Positions 1 to 6,339 of a DNA stretch of 8,830 nt are shown here, piece after piece (within the stretch, counting starts at the first letter, position 1; the number at the start of each line of letters is the position of its first letter). The notes beneath the pieces are model-generated. The model did no database searches. It was not told the DNA's origin and was given only the letters and a program-made list of their open reading frames with translations. The stretch is from positions 1 through 8,830 of the forward strand of contig CAYUFL010000054.1 in NCBI GenBank assembly GCA_964444065.1. Reading direction: 5' to 3'. The DNA is from JBGMEA01 sp964444065 (GTDB lineage: Bacteria; Bacillota; Clostridia; Eubacteriales; Anaerofustaceae). Made by a program: the position numbers and the translations under genes.

Positions 1-1347
1 CGGGCGACGTCAACCATGCAGTTGTCTTCGTCCATTACGATGAGCCCCCCCGAACCCATCATAGAGCCGATAGACATGAGTGAATCGTAATCGATAGCAA
101 TATCCAGATTTTCCTCGGTGATGCATCCACCGCTCGGTCCGCCTGTCTGAGCGGCTTTGAATTTCTTATTGTTCGGAATCCCGCCGCCGATATCAAAAAT
201 AATTTCTCGAAGCGTTGTACCCATCGGAACCTCAAGAAGTCCTGTATTGTTGATTTTTCCACCGACAGCGAAAACCTTTGTTCCTTTTGATTTTTCTGTC
301 CCGATGGAAGCAAACCACTGTGCGCCGTTCAGAATAATCTGCGGAATGTTGGCATATGTTTCCACATTGTTGAGCACGGTCGGTTTTCTGAAAATACCTG
401 CATTGGCAGGGAAAGGCGGTCTCGGACGCGGTTCTCCGCGCAAACCTTCAATGGAATTCATCAGCGCCGTTTCTTCGCCGCAAACGAATGCACCCGCCCC
501 CAAACGGATGCCCAAACGGAAGCTGAAGTTCGTATCCAAAATACGATCTCCCAAAAGNNNNNNNNNNCAAAAGTCCGTATTCGGTTGCCTGGTCAATCGC
601 AATCTGCAGGCGTTTCACTGCAATCGGATATTCGGCACGCACATAAACATACCCTTCATCCGCACCGATTGCATACGCCGCAATCGCCATCGCTTCAATG
701 ACAGCATGCGGGTCGCCTTCCAGCACCGAACGATCCATAAATGCACCCGGGTCACCTTCGTCCGCATTGCAGGCAACGTATTTTTTATCACCGATTGCAT
801 TTTTTGCAAACTGCCATTTTAATCCTGTCGGGAATCCGCCGCCGCCTCTTCCGCGGAGACCCGATTCCTTTACGACATCCACAACCTGCTGTGGGTCCAT
901 TTCTTCAAGCACTTTCTGCAGAGCGAGATATCCGTCGAACGCAATGTACTCGTCAATTTCTTCCGGATTGATATTGCCGCAGTTTCTGAGTGCAATACGA
1001 TGTTGTCTTTTATAAAAATCCGTTTCTGTAAATGACTGTTTTTTTATTTCATCGTCGCCTGTTTTAAACAGGATACGTTCGACGATTCGCCCTTTGACAA
1101 GATGCTCTTCTATGATTTCTTTTGCATCTTCCGGTTTCACGTGCGAATAGAACACTTCATCCGGATAAACAACCACGATCGGACCTGCGGCACAAAGACC
1201 GAAACATCCGGTTTGGATGACGCTGACTTCTTTGTCGAGACCGATCAGCTTGAGTTCATTTCTTAACTCATCAATTAATATATTTGATTTGTTTGAGTGA
1301 CAGCCCGTGCCGCCGCAAACCATAATTTGTGAACGAATATATGACAT
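1..1347 (-). CDS. hydB: NADH-binding, NuoF-like subunit of bifurcating [FeFe]-hydrogenase (HydB), 3' end off window
   Basis: HydB is the flavin subunit of the HydABC hydrogenase: it binds NAD(H) and FMN and passes electrons to iron-sulfur centres. About 443 residues are visible once the 10-N gap is collapsed. Residues 1-90 form a thioredoxin-like [2Fe-2S] domain with C11, C16, C48 and C52. The NuoF core follows, with GRGGGGFPTG at 166-175, CNADEGDPGAF at 193-203 and GAGAFVCGEETAL at about 278-290. The window ends within GSGGLIVMDEDNCMVDVA, just before the expected [4Fe-4S] cysteines and C-terminal ferredoxin domain. The ATG at 1347 is preceded by AGGGAGG (1357-1363), which overlaps the stop of the preceding gene. 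A literal reading goes out of frame at 558-567; this is an assembly problem, not a pseudogene. The N-terminal [2Fe-2S] domain and the gene context favour HydB over respiratory NuoF or a formate dehydrogenase subunit. Confidence 0.93.
558..567. other. 10-N scaffold gap inside hydB, probably spurious
   Basis: Ten Ns interrupt hydB. The six bases before them (552-557) and the six after (568-573) are both CAAAAG. Merging the two copies removes 16 bases and gives a continuous minus-strand frame, TEYGLLGDRILDTNFSF, which matches what is expected between the FMN-binding and GAGAFVCGEETAL segments of NuoF/HydB proteins. Confidence 0.85.
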
Positions 1348-1361
1348 CCTAGGCTGCCTCC

Positions 1362-1763
1362 CTATTCTTCTGTCTTTTTCGGATTGACCAGAATATTGTC
1401 AATCACTGTGATTGTGTATTCTTTGACGACTTTCCCGCCCATAATATGTTCATCCACAACACGTTCAATCTTTTCCGACGTCATGTTGATATAAGTCGTA
1501 CGCTCTCCGTTCGGATCGACGACTTCAATGATTGGTTCCACGCGACAAAGTCCAATGCAGCCTGCCTGACTGACAGTAACATTGTTGATATGTTTCGCTT
1601 CGAGTATTTCCATCGTTTTTGTCATAACGGAGCGCGCACCGGCAGCGATGCCGCATGTCGCCATACCGACGATGATGCGATAACCCTCTTTCCCGACGCG
1701 CATATCAATTTTTTCAAGGGTTTTATTTCTGATTTCCTGAAGTTCCTGTATGCTTTTTTTCAT
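1362..1763 (-). CDS. [2Fe-2S] thioredoxin-like ferredoxin protein of the hydrogenase operon
   Basis: A 133-residue protein resembling the thioredoxin-like [2Fe-2S] domain of NuoE and the HydB N terminus. The visible cysteines are C37 in GMATCGIAAGAR, and C69 and C73 in QAGCIGLCRVEP. The usual second cysteine of the C-x4-C pair is Gly42, so only three of the four classical ligands are present; I recall the same CGIAAGAR form in homologues from other clostridial hydrogenase operons. Residues 1-25 form a charged helix-like lead. The ATG at 1763 is chosen because AGGAG (1770-1774) sits 6 nt upstream; a TTG 24 nt further upstream lies inside the preceding gene. It starts 1 nt after that gene's stop and ends 14 nt before hydB. 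It probably carries electrons to or from HydB or serves in assembly; the exact role is unknown. Confidence 0.88.
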   Translation of the reverse strand: MKKSIQELQEIRNKTLEKIDMRVGKEGYRIIVGMATCGIAAGARSVMTKTMEILEAKHINNVTVSQAGCIGLCRVEPIIEVVDPNGERTTYINMTSEKIERVVDEHIMGGKVVKEYTITVIDNILVNPKKTEE

Positions 1764-1764
1764 C

Positions 1765-2316
1765 TCATTCTCCTGTATTGTTTTCAAACTCGCTTATAAA
1801 ATATTCTCTGATCCACGCAATAACATCCGGTTGACTTAATGATATTTCACTCCCAAGAACCTCTCGAAGCTGAGCGGTATCAAGGTCAAATACGATTTCT
1901 CCATTATTTTTGAGTACAAAAACCAGATCACACTGATTCAGCGACACAATCATTGATATCAGGCTCTCCAGCAAATTACCCATCGGTGGCGTATCAATAT
2001 TGGAAAGAACGAACTCGGCCTTCAGCATCGTACCGCAGTTGCGTTTCGACAAAACCGTCACATTCCCACCCGTCTGTTCCGCGGTCTGTGTCAGAAGGGG
2101 GATACCCATCCCGACATTACGCGTCGTACGTGTTGTGGTATAAGGATCTTTTACCGTCTTTAGAAAACTGCGATCCATACCTTTTCCGTTGTCCGTAATT
2201 TTAAGACGCTGGATATCTTTTTTTTCGTCGCTCTCAACGATGATACGAATCAATGAGGCTTCGGATGCAAGTGCGTTGTAGAAAATATCCAGTATATAAA
2301 GCGAGAGTTCTTTCAT
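1765..2316 (-). CDS. GHKL-type (histidine-kinase-like) ATP-binding protein of the hydrogenase operon
   Basis: A 183-residue soluble protein. Its first 105 residues form a GHKL ATPase fold: an N box with D10 and N14 in LDIFYNAL, a G1 box DNGKGMD (42-48) and a G2 box VGMGIPLL (68-75), then a GTMLKAEF strand. Residues 110-183 show no recognised motif. There is no DHp or phospho-acceptor histidine domain and no membrane segment, so it is a stand-alone ATPase rather than a complete sensor kinase. The ATG overlaps the hydC stop as ATGA and there is no strong ribosome binding site, which implies translational coupling. Homologues are commonly found beside hydC and hydB in clostridia. Function is unproven; protein phosphorylation or ATP-dependent assembly are options. 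Confidence 0.87.
   Translation of the reverse strand: MKELSLYILDIFYNALASEASLIRIIVESDEKKDIQRLKITDNGKGMDRSFLKTVKDPYTTTRTTRNVGMGIPLLTQTAEQTGGNVTVLSKRNCGTMLKAEFVLSNIDTPPMGNLLESLISMIVSLNQCDLVFVLKNNGEIVFDLDTAQLREVLGSEISLSQPDVIAWIREYFISEFENNTGE
1770..1774 (-). promoter_or_regulatory. Ribosome binding site fixing the start of the [2Fe-2S] ferredoxin gene
   Basis: AGGAG on the minus strand, 6 nt before the ATG at 1763. It lies inside the last codons of the preceding ATPase gene, which implies translational coupling and argues against the upstream in-frame TTG. Confidence 0.75.
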
Positions 2317-2786
2317 CGGTATTTTTCTAAAATCTTCGGTATATCGTCAGGAACAAGTCCCCCATATACGTCATCATTAATCATCATGACAGGAGCAAGT
2401 CCGCAGCACCCCAGACATCTGGTTGCTTCGAGTGTGAACTTGTAATCCTCGGTGGTCGTGCCGACAGGGATATTCAGTTCCTGCGATAATTTGTCCAGTA
2501 TCCCCTGCGAATTTTTTACATAACAGGCGGTACCAAGACAAACTCCGATTTTGTATTCCCCTTTTTTTGTCAGGGTAAACTGGGAGTAAAATGTTGCAAC
2601 CCCATATACTTCTGATAAGCTGACACCTAATTCTTCTGCAATCACATTCTGGATTTCGAACGGCAGATAGCCGTAAATTTCCTGTGTTTTCTGAAGGATC
2701 GGCATCATGCAACCGGGCTGATCTTTATAATCAGCAACGATTTTTTTCACGGCATCAAAGTCTGTAATCATGCCTTCTTTTATCAT
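2313..2786 (-). CDS. hydC: NuoE-like [2Fe-2S] subunit of bifurcating [FeFe]-hydrogenase (HydC)
   Basis: A 157-residue, full-length NuoE/HydC family protein, the small [2Fe-2S] subunit that works with HydB in NAD(H) electron transfer. An N-terminal helical bundle contains GCMMPILQKTQEIYGYLP (25-42) and EVYGVATFYSQF (59-70), both typical of NuoE. The thioredoxin-like domain carries the ligands C83 and C88 (CLGTAC) and C124 and C128 (CLGCCGLAPV). The ATG at 2786 has a textbook AGGAGG 5 nt upstream. It lies 30 nt after the PHP gene, and its stop overlaps the next gene by 4 nt. Its own strong ribosome binding site fits high expression as a structural subunit. Confidence 0.95.
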   Translation of the reverse strand: MIKEGMITDFDAVKKIVADYKDQPGCMMPILQKTQEIYGYLPFEIQNVIAEELGVSLSEVYGVATFYSQFTLTKKGEYKIGVCLGTACYVKNSQGILDKLSQELNIPVGTTTEDYKFTLEATRCLGCCGLAPVMMINDDVYGGLVPDDIPKILEKYR

Positions 2787-2816
2787 TATGTCCTCCTAAA
2801 AAATGGTCTTTGGGAT

Positions 2817-3542
2817 TCAGACAGTACTACGATTCTGTCTGATGTAGTCAAGAAAACAAGCCACGGTTTTTTCTTCCAAAGGAAGTGCAAAAACGCGCTC
2901 TCTGATATCCTGCAGCATGTGCGCATCAGATGACTGCAGATACTGATATTGCATTAGATGATTGTTTTGAAGAAAACAGTTCGGATCCGTATTTATTGAA
3001 ATTTCAACTGTATGAATTGGAAGATGAAGAGGGATAAAACCCAATGAAGAAAGGATGCTGTTATGCCTTTTATCTATATGCGCAAAAATTGTCGCGCCCT
3101 TACAATCAGCGATGTCTGCGATAATTTGTTCCACCGACAGAGGCACACTGTTAATGAGAAGTTTTTCTGCCTTTCCGATGATTTCGTCCCGCTCGTTAAA
3201 AACCAGCTGTTGTCCAAAGAACTGTTCATCGTTCGGGATATCCGGCAGAAGCTGATAAAGATAATTTCCGTATGAAATGCAACCGGTCACATCGGGAAAA
3301 TACGCGAGGATGTGCACTTCCTCTTTAGAATTAATTTCAATTCCCGGAACCAATGTGATCCGACTTTCGTCTGCATTCGTTTTCAAAGCAGGCAGGTTCG
3401 CCGCACTGTTATGATCTGTTACGGAGATCATATCCAATGCTTTGATTGCTGCCATGCCGATGATATTGGCAGGTGTCATATCGTTGTCTGCACAAGGCGA
3501 CAATGCAGAGTGAATGTGATAATCACCGAAATAGTGATTCAT
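2817..3542 (-). CDS. PHP-domain metal-dependent phosphoesterase
   Basis: A 241-residue PHP-domain protein with the expected metal-binding residues in order: H9 and H11 (DYHIHSALSPC), D43-H44 (VTDHNS), E69 (VPGIEI), H77 (EVHILAYF), H155 (FAHIDKRH) and D206/H208 (SSDAH). PHP proteins hydrolyse phosphoesters, usually with two or three metal ions; the substrate here is unknown. The ATG at 3542 overlaps the preceding TAA as TAATG, and the protein then begins just before the HxH motif, as usual in the family. A longer start 51 nt upstream would lie inside the preceding gene with no ribosome binding site. PHP genes recur in clostridial hydABC-type operons, where the job is not settled; opposing a kinase or clearing a nucleotide signal would fit. 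Confidence 0.9.
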   Translation of the reverse strand: MNHYFGDYHIHSALSPCADNDMTPANIIGMAAIKALDMISVTDHNSAANLPALKTNADESRITLVPGIEINSKEEVHILAYFPDVTGCISYGNYLYQLLPDIPNDEQFFGQQLVFNERDEIIGKAEKLLINSVPLSVEQIIADIADCKGATIFAHIDKRHNSILSSLGFIPLHLPIHTVEISINTDPNCFLQNNHLMQYQYLQSSDAHMLQDIRERVFALPLEEKTVACFLDYIRQNRSTV

Positions 3543-3874
3543 TATTTCAATCCGTTTTGTATCAATAACCGAACGGCCTCGTAAGAGGTACATTTCGCAG
3601 AAATCAGAATGACGTCGTTTTCATTTGCCTTCTGAATTGTCTCATTGTCCGGAATTTCATTTTCTGCAATAATGATACAGCTTAGATCCAGCAATGATGC
3701 CACAGCAATAATATTCAGATGACTCATAATCGTAATCCAGCATTCCCCGCGCTTTGCATGTCCCATCACCCAACTGAGCAGATCGGAAATGTAGCACCCC
3801 TGGATTTCTTTATCGGTATTGATTGTATTGATTAACTTGAATTGGTCTATTTTTGTCAGTTCACTTACATTCAC
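3542..3874 (-). CDS. DRTGG-domain protein (second copy in operon)
   Basis: A 110-residue protein that aligns along its length with the first protein of the operon. Shared features are a Cys followed by a hydrophobic strand near the middle, NI..A.......C(I/L)(I/L), then PD.E.I..A, and a C-terminal EA...L..NG(L/V)K. This is the pattern of DRTGG domains, named from HPr-kinase and phosphotransacetylase-associated proteins, although the literal DRTGG string is absent. The domain is thought to bind a small ligand or act in regulation; no catalytic residues are evident. It starts with GTG at 3874, preceded by GGAGAGG (3880-3886), after a 47-nt gap from the hydrogenase-like gene. Its TAA overlaps the ATG of the PHP gene. 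Confidence 0.8.
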   Translation of the reverse strand: MNVSELTKIDQFKLINTINTDKEIQGCYISDLLSWVMGHAKRGECWITIMSHLNIIAVASLLDLSCIIIAENEIPDNETIQKANENDVILISAKCTSYEAVRLLIQNGLK

Positions 3875-3879
3875 GACAA

Positions 3880-3886
3880 CCTCTCC
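3880..3886 (-). promoter_or_regulatory. Ribosome binding site for GTG start of the second DRTGG gene
   Basis: GGAGAGG on the minus strand, 5 nt upstream of GTG at 3872-3874. No in-frame ATG lies nearby at a better distance, so this site decides the GTG start. Confidence 0.65.
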
Positions 3887-3921
3887 GCGCGTTATTGTAA
3901 TTTGTTATTATTAGTGTTATT

Positions 3922-5247
3922 TCAGTCATTTTCTGCGTTTTTATCTACGCTCATAATTGGGATCACTTTTTGTGATACATTCAACATATCTTTTGAAAGC
4001 TTGGTAATCGCATCTTTCAGCATGAAAATACAATCCATTTCACTTGCTTGTCCCATTACGATATCTTCTGCAAGTGCGCGGCATCCCGGCGCTCCGCAGG
4101 AACCACAGTCAAATCCAGGCAGTCGATCACAGTATTCCTCAATTGCGATTATTTTTTTTAATGCTTCCGATCGATCTTCATGAATCGGTTTGCAGTCCTT
4201 CGGCAGAATAGATTCTCTCGTAAGAAGTCCTTCGCAATATATTTTTTCGACTTGCTGCTGGCTGATGACTCCTTCAAGATTCTCCTGTTTCAATTCTTCC
4301 ACTTTCAAAGAAATTCGCTTTTTTGCAACAAACGGGTTCTCGACCGTCAGACAACCGCCGACGCAACCTTCGATACAAGCCAGTAACTCCAGATATTTTA
4401 CATCCGGAAATCGACCTCGTTCGACCTCTTCCAGCACTTTCATTACATTTGGGATACCGTTTACATGAAGTGTCTGTTTCTTATCAAGAAAGGCAGTTTC
4501 TCCGCCGCTGATAGCCCAGTTAAGTCCCTGAAACGACTTGACGCTTTGCGCATGCTTTGTTTGATCGGATTTTTGTCTTTTGATCTCCCAAATAATATCA
4601 TTGATCGAGATTGCACCATTGATTTTCAATTTTGGATTCTGCTCATTGAATATCTCTGTCGCTTTTGACGCACATGGCGTAATGAAAAAAATTCCGACAT
4701 CTTCATTTTGAAACCCTTGCGCAATCATATCTCTGCGTATTTTTTCTGCTGTCACATAAATCGGCGCTTTCAGCGAAACGATATTTGATACAAGCAGCGG
4801 GAATTTTTCCTGAATTAAGCGAACGATTGTCGGACATGCCGAAGAAATCAACATCTGATCCGCATGCGTCTGCAATTCGTACTGAATTGCTTTTCCGACG
4901 ATTTCTGCGCCATAAGCGGCTTCATATATTTCGTCGAATCCGATATTCTTAATTTCGGATAATATCTGATCAACCGACATGGATGAATCCATTTGCCCCA
5001 TCATTGTCGGGGGAACGATCGCAATCTTGATTTTATACTGATCAATACTGACTATCTTGTCTGTCAATGCTGACTTTGCCTGATGCGGACATACACGGAT
5101 GCACTCACCGCAATCAATGCATTTTTCCTGAAGTATGACGGCTTTCCCGTTTCTGACACGAATTGCCTTTGTCGGACAGTTGTGCAGACAGGTTGTACAT
5201 CCTTTGCACTTATCGACATCTAAAGTAACCGAATGTTTTTTATTCAC
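3922..5247 (-). CDS. Sensory-type [FeFe]-hydrogenase-like iron-sulfur protein (HydS-like, group D architecture)
   Basis: A 441-residue protein. Two [4Fe-4S] ferredoxin motifs lie at C14/C17/C20/C24 and C43/C46/C49/C53. The hydrogenase large-subunit domain keeps all four H-cluster cysteines: C138 (SSACPTI), C192 (TPCASKATE), and C291 and C295 (ELLACIEGCVGGC). A C-terminal FeS domain has C381-x2-C384-x4-C389-x16-C406. The proton-relay cysteine that precedes the first H-cluster ligand in catalytic enzymes is Ala137, the Trp after CPx is Ile, and the Met of MPC is Thr. These changes and the absence of a PAS domain fit, as I recall, putative sensory group D enzymes such as HydS of Thermoanaerobacter mathranii; group C proteins add a PAS domain. 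The start is GTG at 5247 with AGGAG 8 nt upstream, overlapping the preceding stop. A slow H2 or redox sensor is more likely than a production hydrogenase, but this is inference. Confidence 0.88.
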   Translation of the reverse strand: MNKKHSVTLDVDKCKGCTTCLHNCPTKAIRVRNGKAVILQEKCIDCGECIRVCPHQAKSALTDKIVSIDQYKIKIAIVPPTMMGQMDSSMSVDQILSEIKNIGFDEIYEAAYGAEIVGKAIQYELQTHADQMLISSACPTIVRLIQEKFPLLVSNIVSLKAPIYVTAEKIRRDMIAQGFQNEDVGIFFITPCASKATEIFNEQNPKLKINGAISINDIIWEIKRQKSDQTKHAQSVKSFQGLNWAISGGETAFLDKKQTLHVNGIPNVMKVLEEVERGRFPDVKYLELLACIEGCVGGCLTVENPFVAKKRISLKVEELKQENLEGVISQQQVEKIYCEGLLTRESILPKDCKPIHEDRSEALKKIIAIEEYCDRLPGFDCGSCGAPGCRALAEDIVMGQASEMDCIFMLKDAITKLSKDMLNVSQKVIPIMSVDKNAEND

Positions 5248-5255
5248 TTAACAAT

Positions 5256-5260
5256 CTCCT
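5256..5260 (-). promoter_or_regulatory. Ribosome binding site for GTG start of the hydrogenase-like gene
   Basis: AGGAG on the minus strand, 8 nt before GTG at 5247; it overlaps the TAG stop of the RsbW-like gene (5259-5261). It supports the GTG start and translational coupling. Confidence 0.7.
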
Positions 5261-5681
5261 AAATGACGAAAGTCATCGATATTGTCGTGCCCTTCGTCTT
5301 TTTCGAATGTATCATAAAACTGTCCGCGTTTAATTTCATATTTGGCAAACCCATCCCTGCGCCAAAACCCATCTCTCTCACTTCCTGAGGTGCGGTCGAG
5401 AATCCTTCCATCATTGCCTTCTGGACATCTTCAATTCCGGGACCGCTATCTTCAGCAATTATTTTCACCATATCGGGTTCAATCCTCATGCGGATCTCTC
5501 CGCCAAAAGAATGAATAATCATATTCATTTCGGCTTCATATGTGGCAACCGCTATTTTACGTATAATACTCTGCTCAATACCAAGTTTTTGCAAAGTGCT
5601 CTTAATATTGCGCGAAGCTTTTCCGGCATTCGAGAAATCTCCCGATGCAATATCAAATTTGATATCGTATGAATTTTTCAT
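5259..5681 (-). CDS. RsbW/SpoIIAB-like anti-sigma-factor-type ATPase (Ser/Thr kinase fold)
   Basis: A 140-residue, single-domain GHKL ATPase with the size and layout of RsbW/SpoIIAB proteins. The N box is ATYEAEMNMIIHS with E49 and N53, G1 is EDSGPGI (77-83), G2 is GFGAGMGLPNM (105-115), and the C-terminal strand is GTTISMTF. In the RsbW family such proteins phosphorylate serine or threonine of a small antagonist and may bind a sigma factor. No STAS-domain antagonist, sigma factor or SpoIIE phosphatase gene is in view, so the partner is unknown. The ATG at 5681 has AGAGG about 9 nt upstream. It follows the first DRTGG gene by 18 nt and precedes the hydrogenase-like gene by 11 nt. Confidence 0.88.
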   Translation of the reverse strand: MKNSYDIKFDIASGDFSNAGKASRNIKSTLQKLGIEQSIIRKIAVATYEAEMNMIIHSFGGEIRMRIEPDMVKIIAEDSGPGIEDVQKAMMEGFSTAPQEVREMGFGAGMGLPNMKLNADSFMIHSKKTKGTTISMTFVI

Positions 5682-5699
5682 GGCATATTACCTCTGAAA

Positions 5700-6050
5700 T
5701 CATTGCTCTGATTTTGCCTTGACTCCGTTGCAATACAGGATGCCGCAAGCTTCGAACATCGTTTTTGATGTAAAGAGCAGAACAATGTTTTCCTGCTTAG
5801 CTTCAGCAATAATTTCCTTGTCCGGCATTTTCCCGCGGACATAAAGTATGCACTGTATTCCGGTCATCTCTGCAGTACGCAACGTATGGATATTGGTCAA
5901 TCCGGTCAGCATAAGACAGTTGTCCGGAGAGTACCTCAATACATCACTCATGAGATCTGCACCGAATGCATGCGTAATGTCTTTGTCATCATCGGTTAAC
6001 GGGGTCAGGATGATTGCATCCAAAATTCTTGCAACATCGCTTATTTTCAT
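5700..6050 (-). CDS. DRTGG-domain protein (first gene of the hydrogenase operon)
   Basis: A 116-residue protein and the first gene of the operon. Its C-terminal two thirds (NCLMLTGLTNIHTLRTAEMT, then GIQCILYVRGKMPDKEIIAE, ending EACGILYCNGVK) fit a DRTGG domain and match the other copy at 3542-3874. No membrane segment or catalytic motif is visible. The ATG at 6050 is preferred over the adjacent TTG at 6053 because AGAGG lies 7 nt before it. In hydrogenase operons of clostridia, DRTGG proteins accompany HydS-like and RsbW-like genes; a ligand-sensing or partner-switch role is plausible but untested. Confidence 0.82.
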   Translation of the reverse strand: MKISDVARILDAIILTPLTDDDKDITHAFGADLMSDVLRYSPDNCLMLTGLTNIHTLRTAEMTGIQCILYVRGKMPDKEIIAEAKQENIVLLFTSKTMFEACGILYCNGVKAKSEQ

Positions 6051-6088
6051 CAATATGCCTCTATCATTGATTTAAAATCCACGATCCG

Positions 6089-6105
6089 AAACAGATATTC
6101 TGTTT
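6089..6105. repeat. 17-bp inverted repeat in the operon leader
   Basis: AAACAGA-TAT-TCTGTTT is a perfect 7-bp inverted repeat with a 3-bp centre. It lies about 40 nt upstream of the first ATG, within the expected leader RNA, and shares the CTGTTT unit with the larger repeat next to it. It could be an operator or a small leader hairpin. Confidence 0.5.
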
Positions 6106-6192
6106 TTACTGTTTTTTACCAGATTTTAGACTTTTTTTTACTAACAACGTCATACTAACATAATTATTATAGGAAGGAAACAGGAAAAACAG
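6100..6192. repeat. 15-bp inverted repeat of paired CTGTTT units flanking the operon -10 box
   Basis: The plus strand reads CTGTTTTTACTGTTT at 6100-6114 and AAACAGGAAAAACAG at 6178-6192. The second is the reverse complement of the first except at one position (14/15). Each arm holds two CTGTTT hexamers 9 bp apart, and the arms face each other across the TATAAT box, with centres 78 bp apart. The upstream arm covers the -35 region, so the arms could be paired operators. Part of the match comes from T-rich composition. Confidence 0.5.
6166..6171 (-). promoter_or_regulatory. Candidate -10 box of the hydrogenase operon
   Basis: A perfect TATAAT on the minus strand about 115 nt before the first ATG. 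The hexamer 17 bp upstream is GGCTGT, a poor -35 that overlaps CTGTTT repeats, so the promoter may need an activator. Transcription would start near 6159. Confidence 0.5.
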
Positions 6193-6225
6193 CCGATATT
6201 TATTTTTTTCCGGCAATGATTCAAT

Positions 6226-6239
6226 GTTAAACGTTCTCT
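6226..6239. promoter_or_regulatory. Weak cre-like box
   Basis: GTTAAACGTTCTCT matches the cre pattern TGWAANCGNTNWCA except at positions 1, 2 and 14. It is listed because it lies about 70-80 bp upstream of the predicted operon start and roughly 50 bp from another cre-like box. Confidence 0.25.
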
Positions 6240-6273
6240 ATTTGTTGAATTTTGAATGAGCGCGAATTCGGAT

Positions 6274-6287
6274 AGAAAACGTTTAAA
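6274..6287. promoter_or_regulatory. cre-like box with two mismatches
   Basis: AGAAAACGTTTAAA centred on AACGTT; it differs from the cre pattern at positions 1 and 13. It lies 52 bp from the perfect box at 6326-6339. Confidence 0.35.
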
Positions 6288-6325
6288 TTCACCGAAAAAC
6301 ATGTGGAATATACAATATATTCAAA

Positions 6326-6339
6326 TGTAACCGTTTACA
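6326..6339. promoter_or_regulatory. Perfect cre-type (CcpA/LacI-family) operator match
   Basis: TGTAACCGTTTACA satisfies every position of the Firmicutes catabolite-response element TGWAANCGNTNWCA and is nearly palindromic. It lies about 165 bp upstream of the predicted operon start and about 140 bp upstream of the tRNA promoter, so the target is uncertain. Another LacI-family repressor could use a similar box. Confidence 0.55.

Noticed and set aside
46..56. Run of seven G (minus strand) in hydB as a phase-variation tract
   Set aside because: It encodes conserved glycines of the NuoF family and is short; no sign of a regulated frameshift.
157..822. Long plus-strand open frame opposite hydB
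   Set aside because: It is antisense to a clearly recognised NuoF/HydB protein, spans the N gap, and has no family-like motif.
448..1347. hydB as a frameshifted pseudogene ending shortly after the gap
   Set aside because: The out-of-frame tail arises only from the gap length; merging the CAAAAG overlap restores the conserved frame.
3543..3593. 17-residue N-terminal extension of the PHP protein
   Set aside because: It lies inside the preceding gene, lacks a ribosome binding site, and the ATG at 3542 sits at a TAATG junction just before the HxH motif.
6219..6250. ATTCAA/TTGAAT inverted repeat as a Rex (redox repressor) site
   Set aside because: It does not fit the TTGTTAANNNNTTAACAA pattern, and no other good match is seen in the control region.
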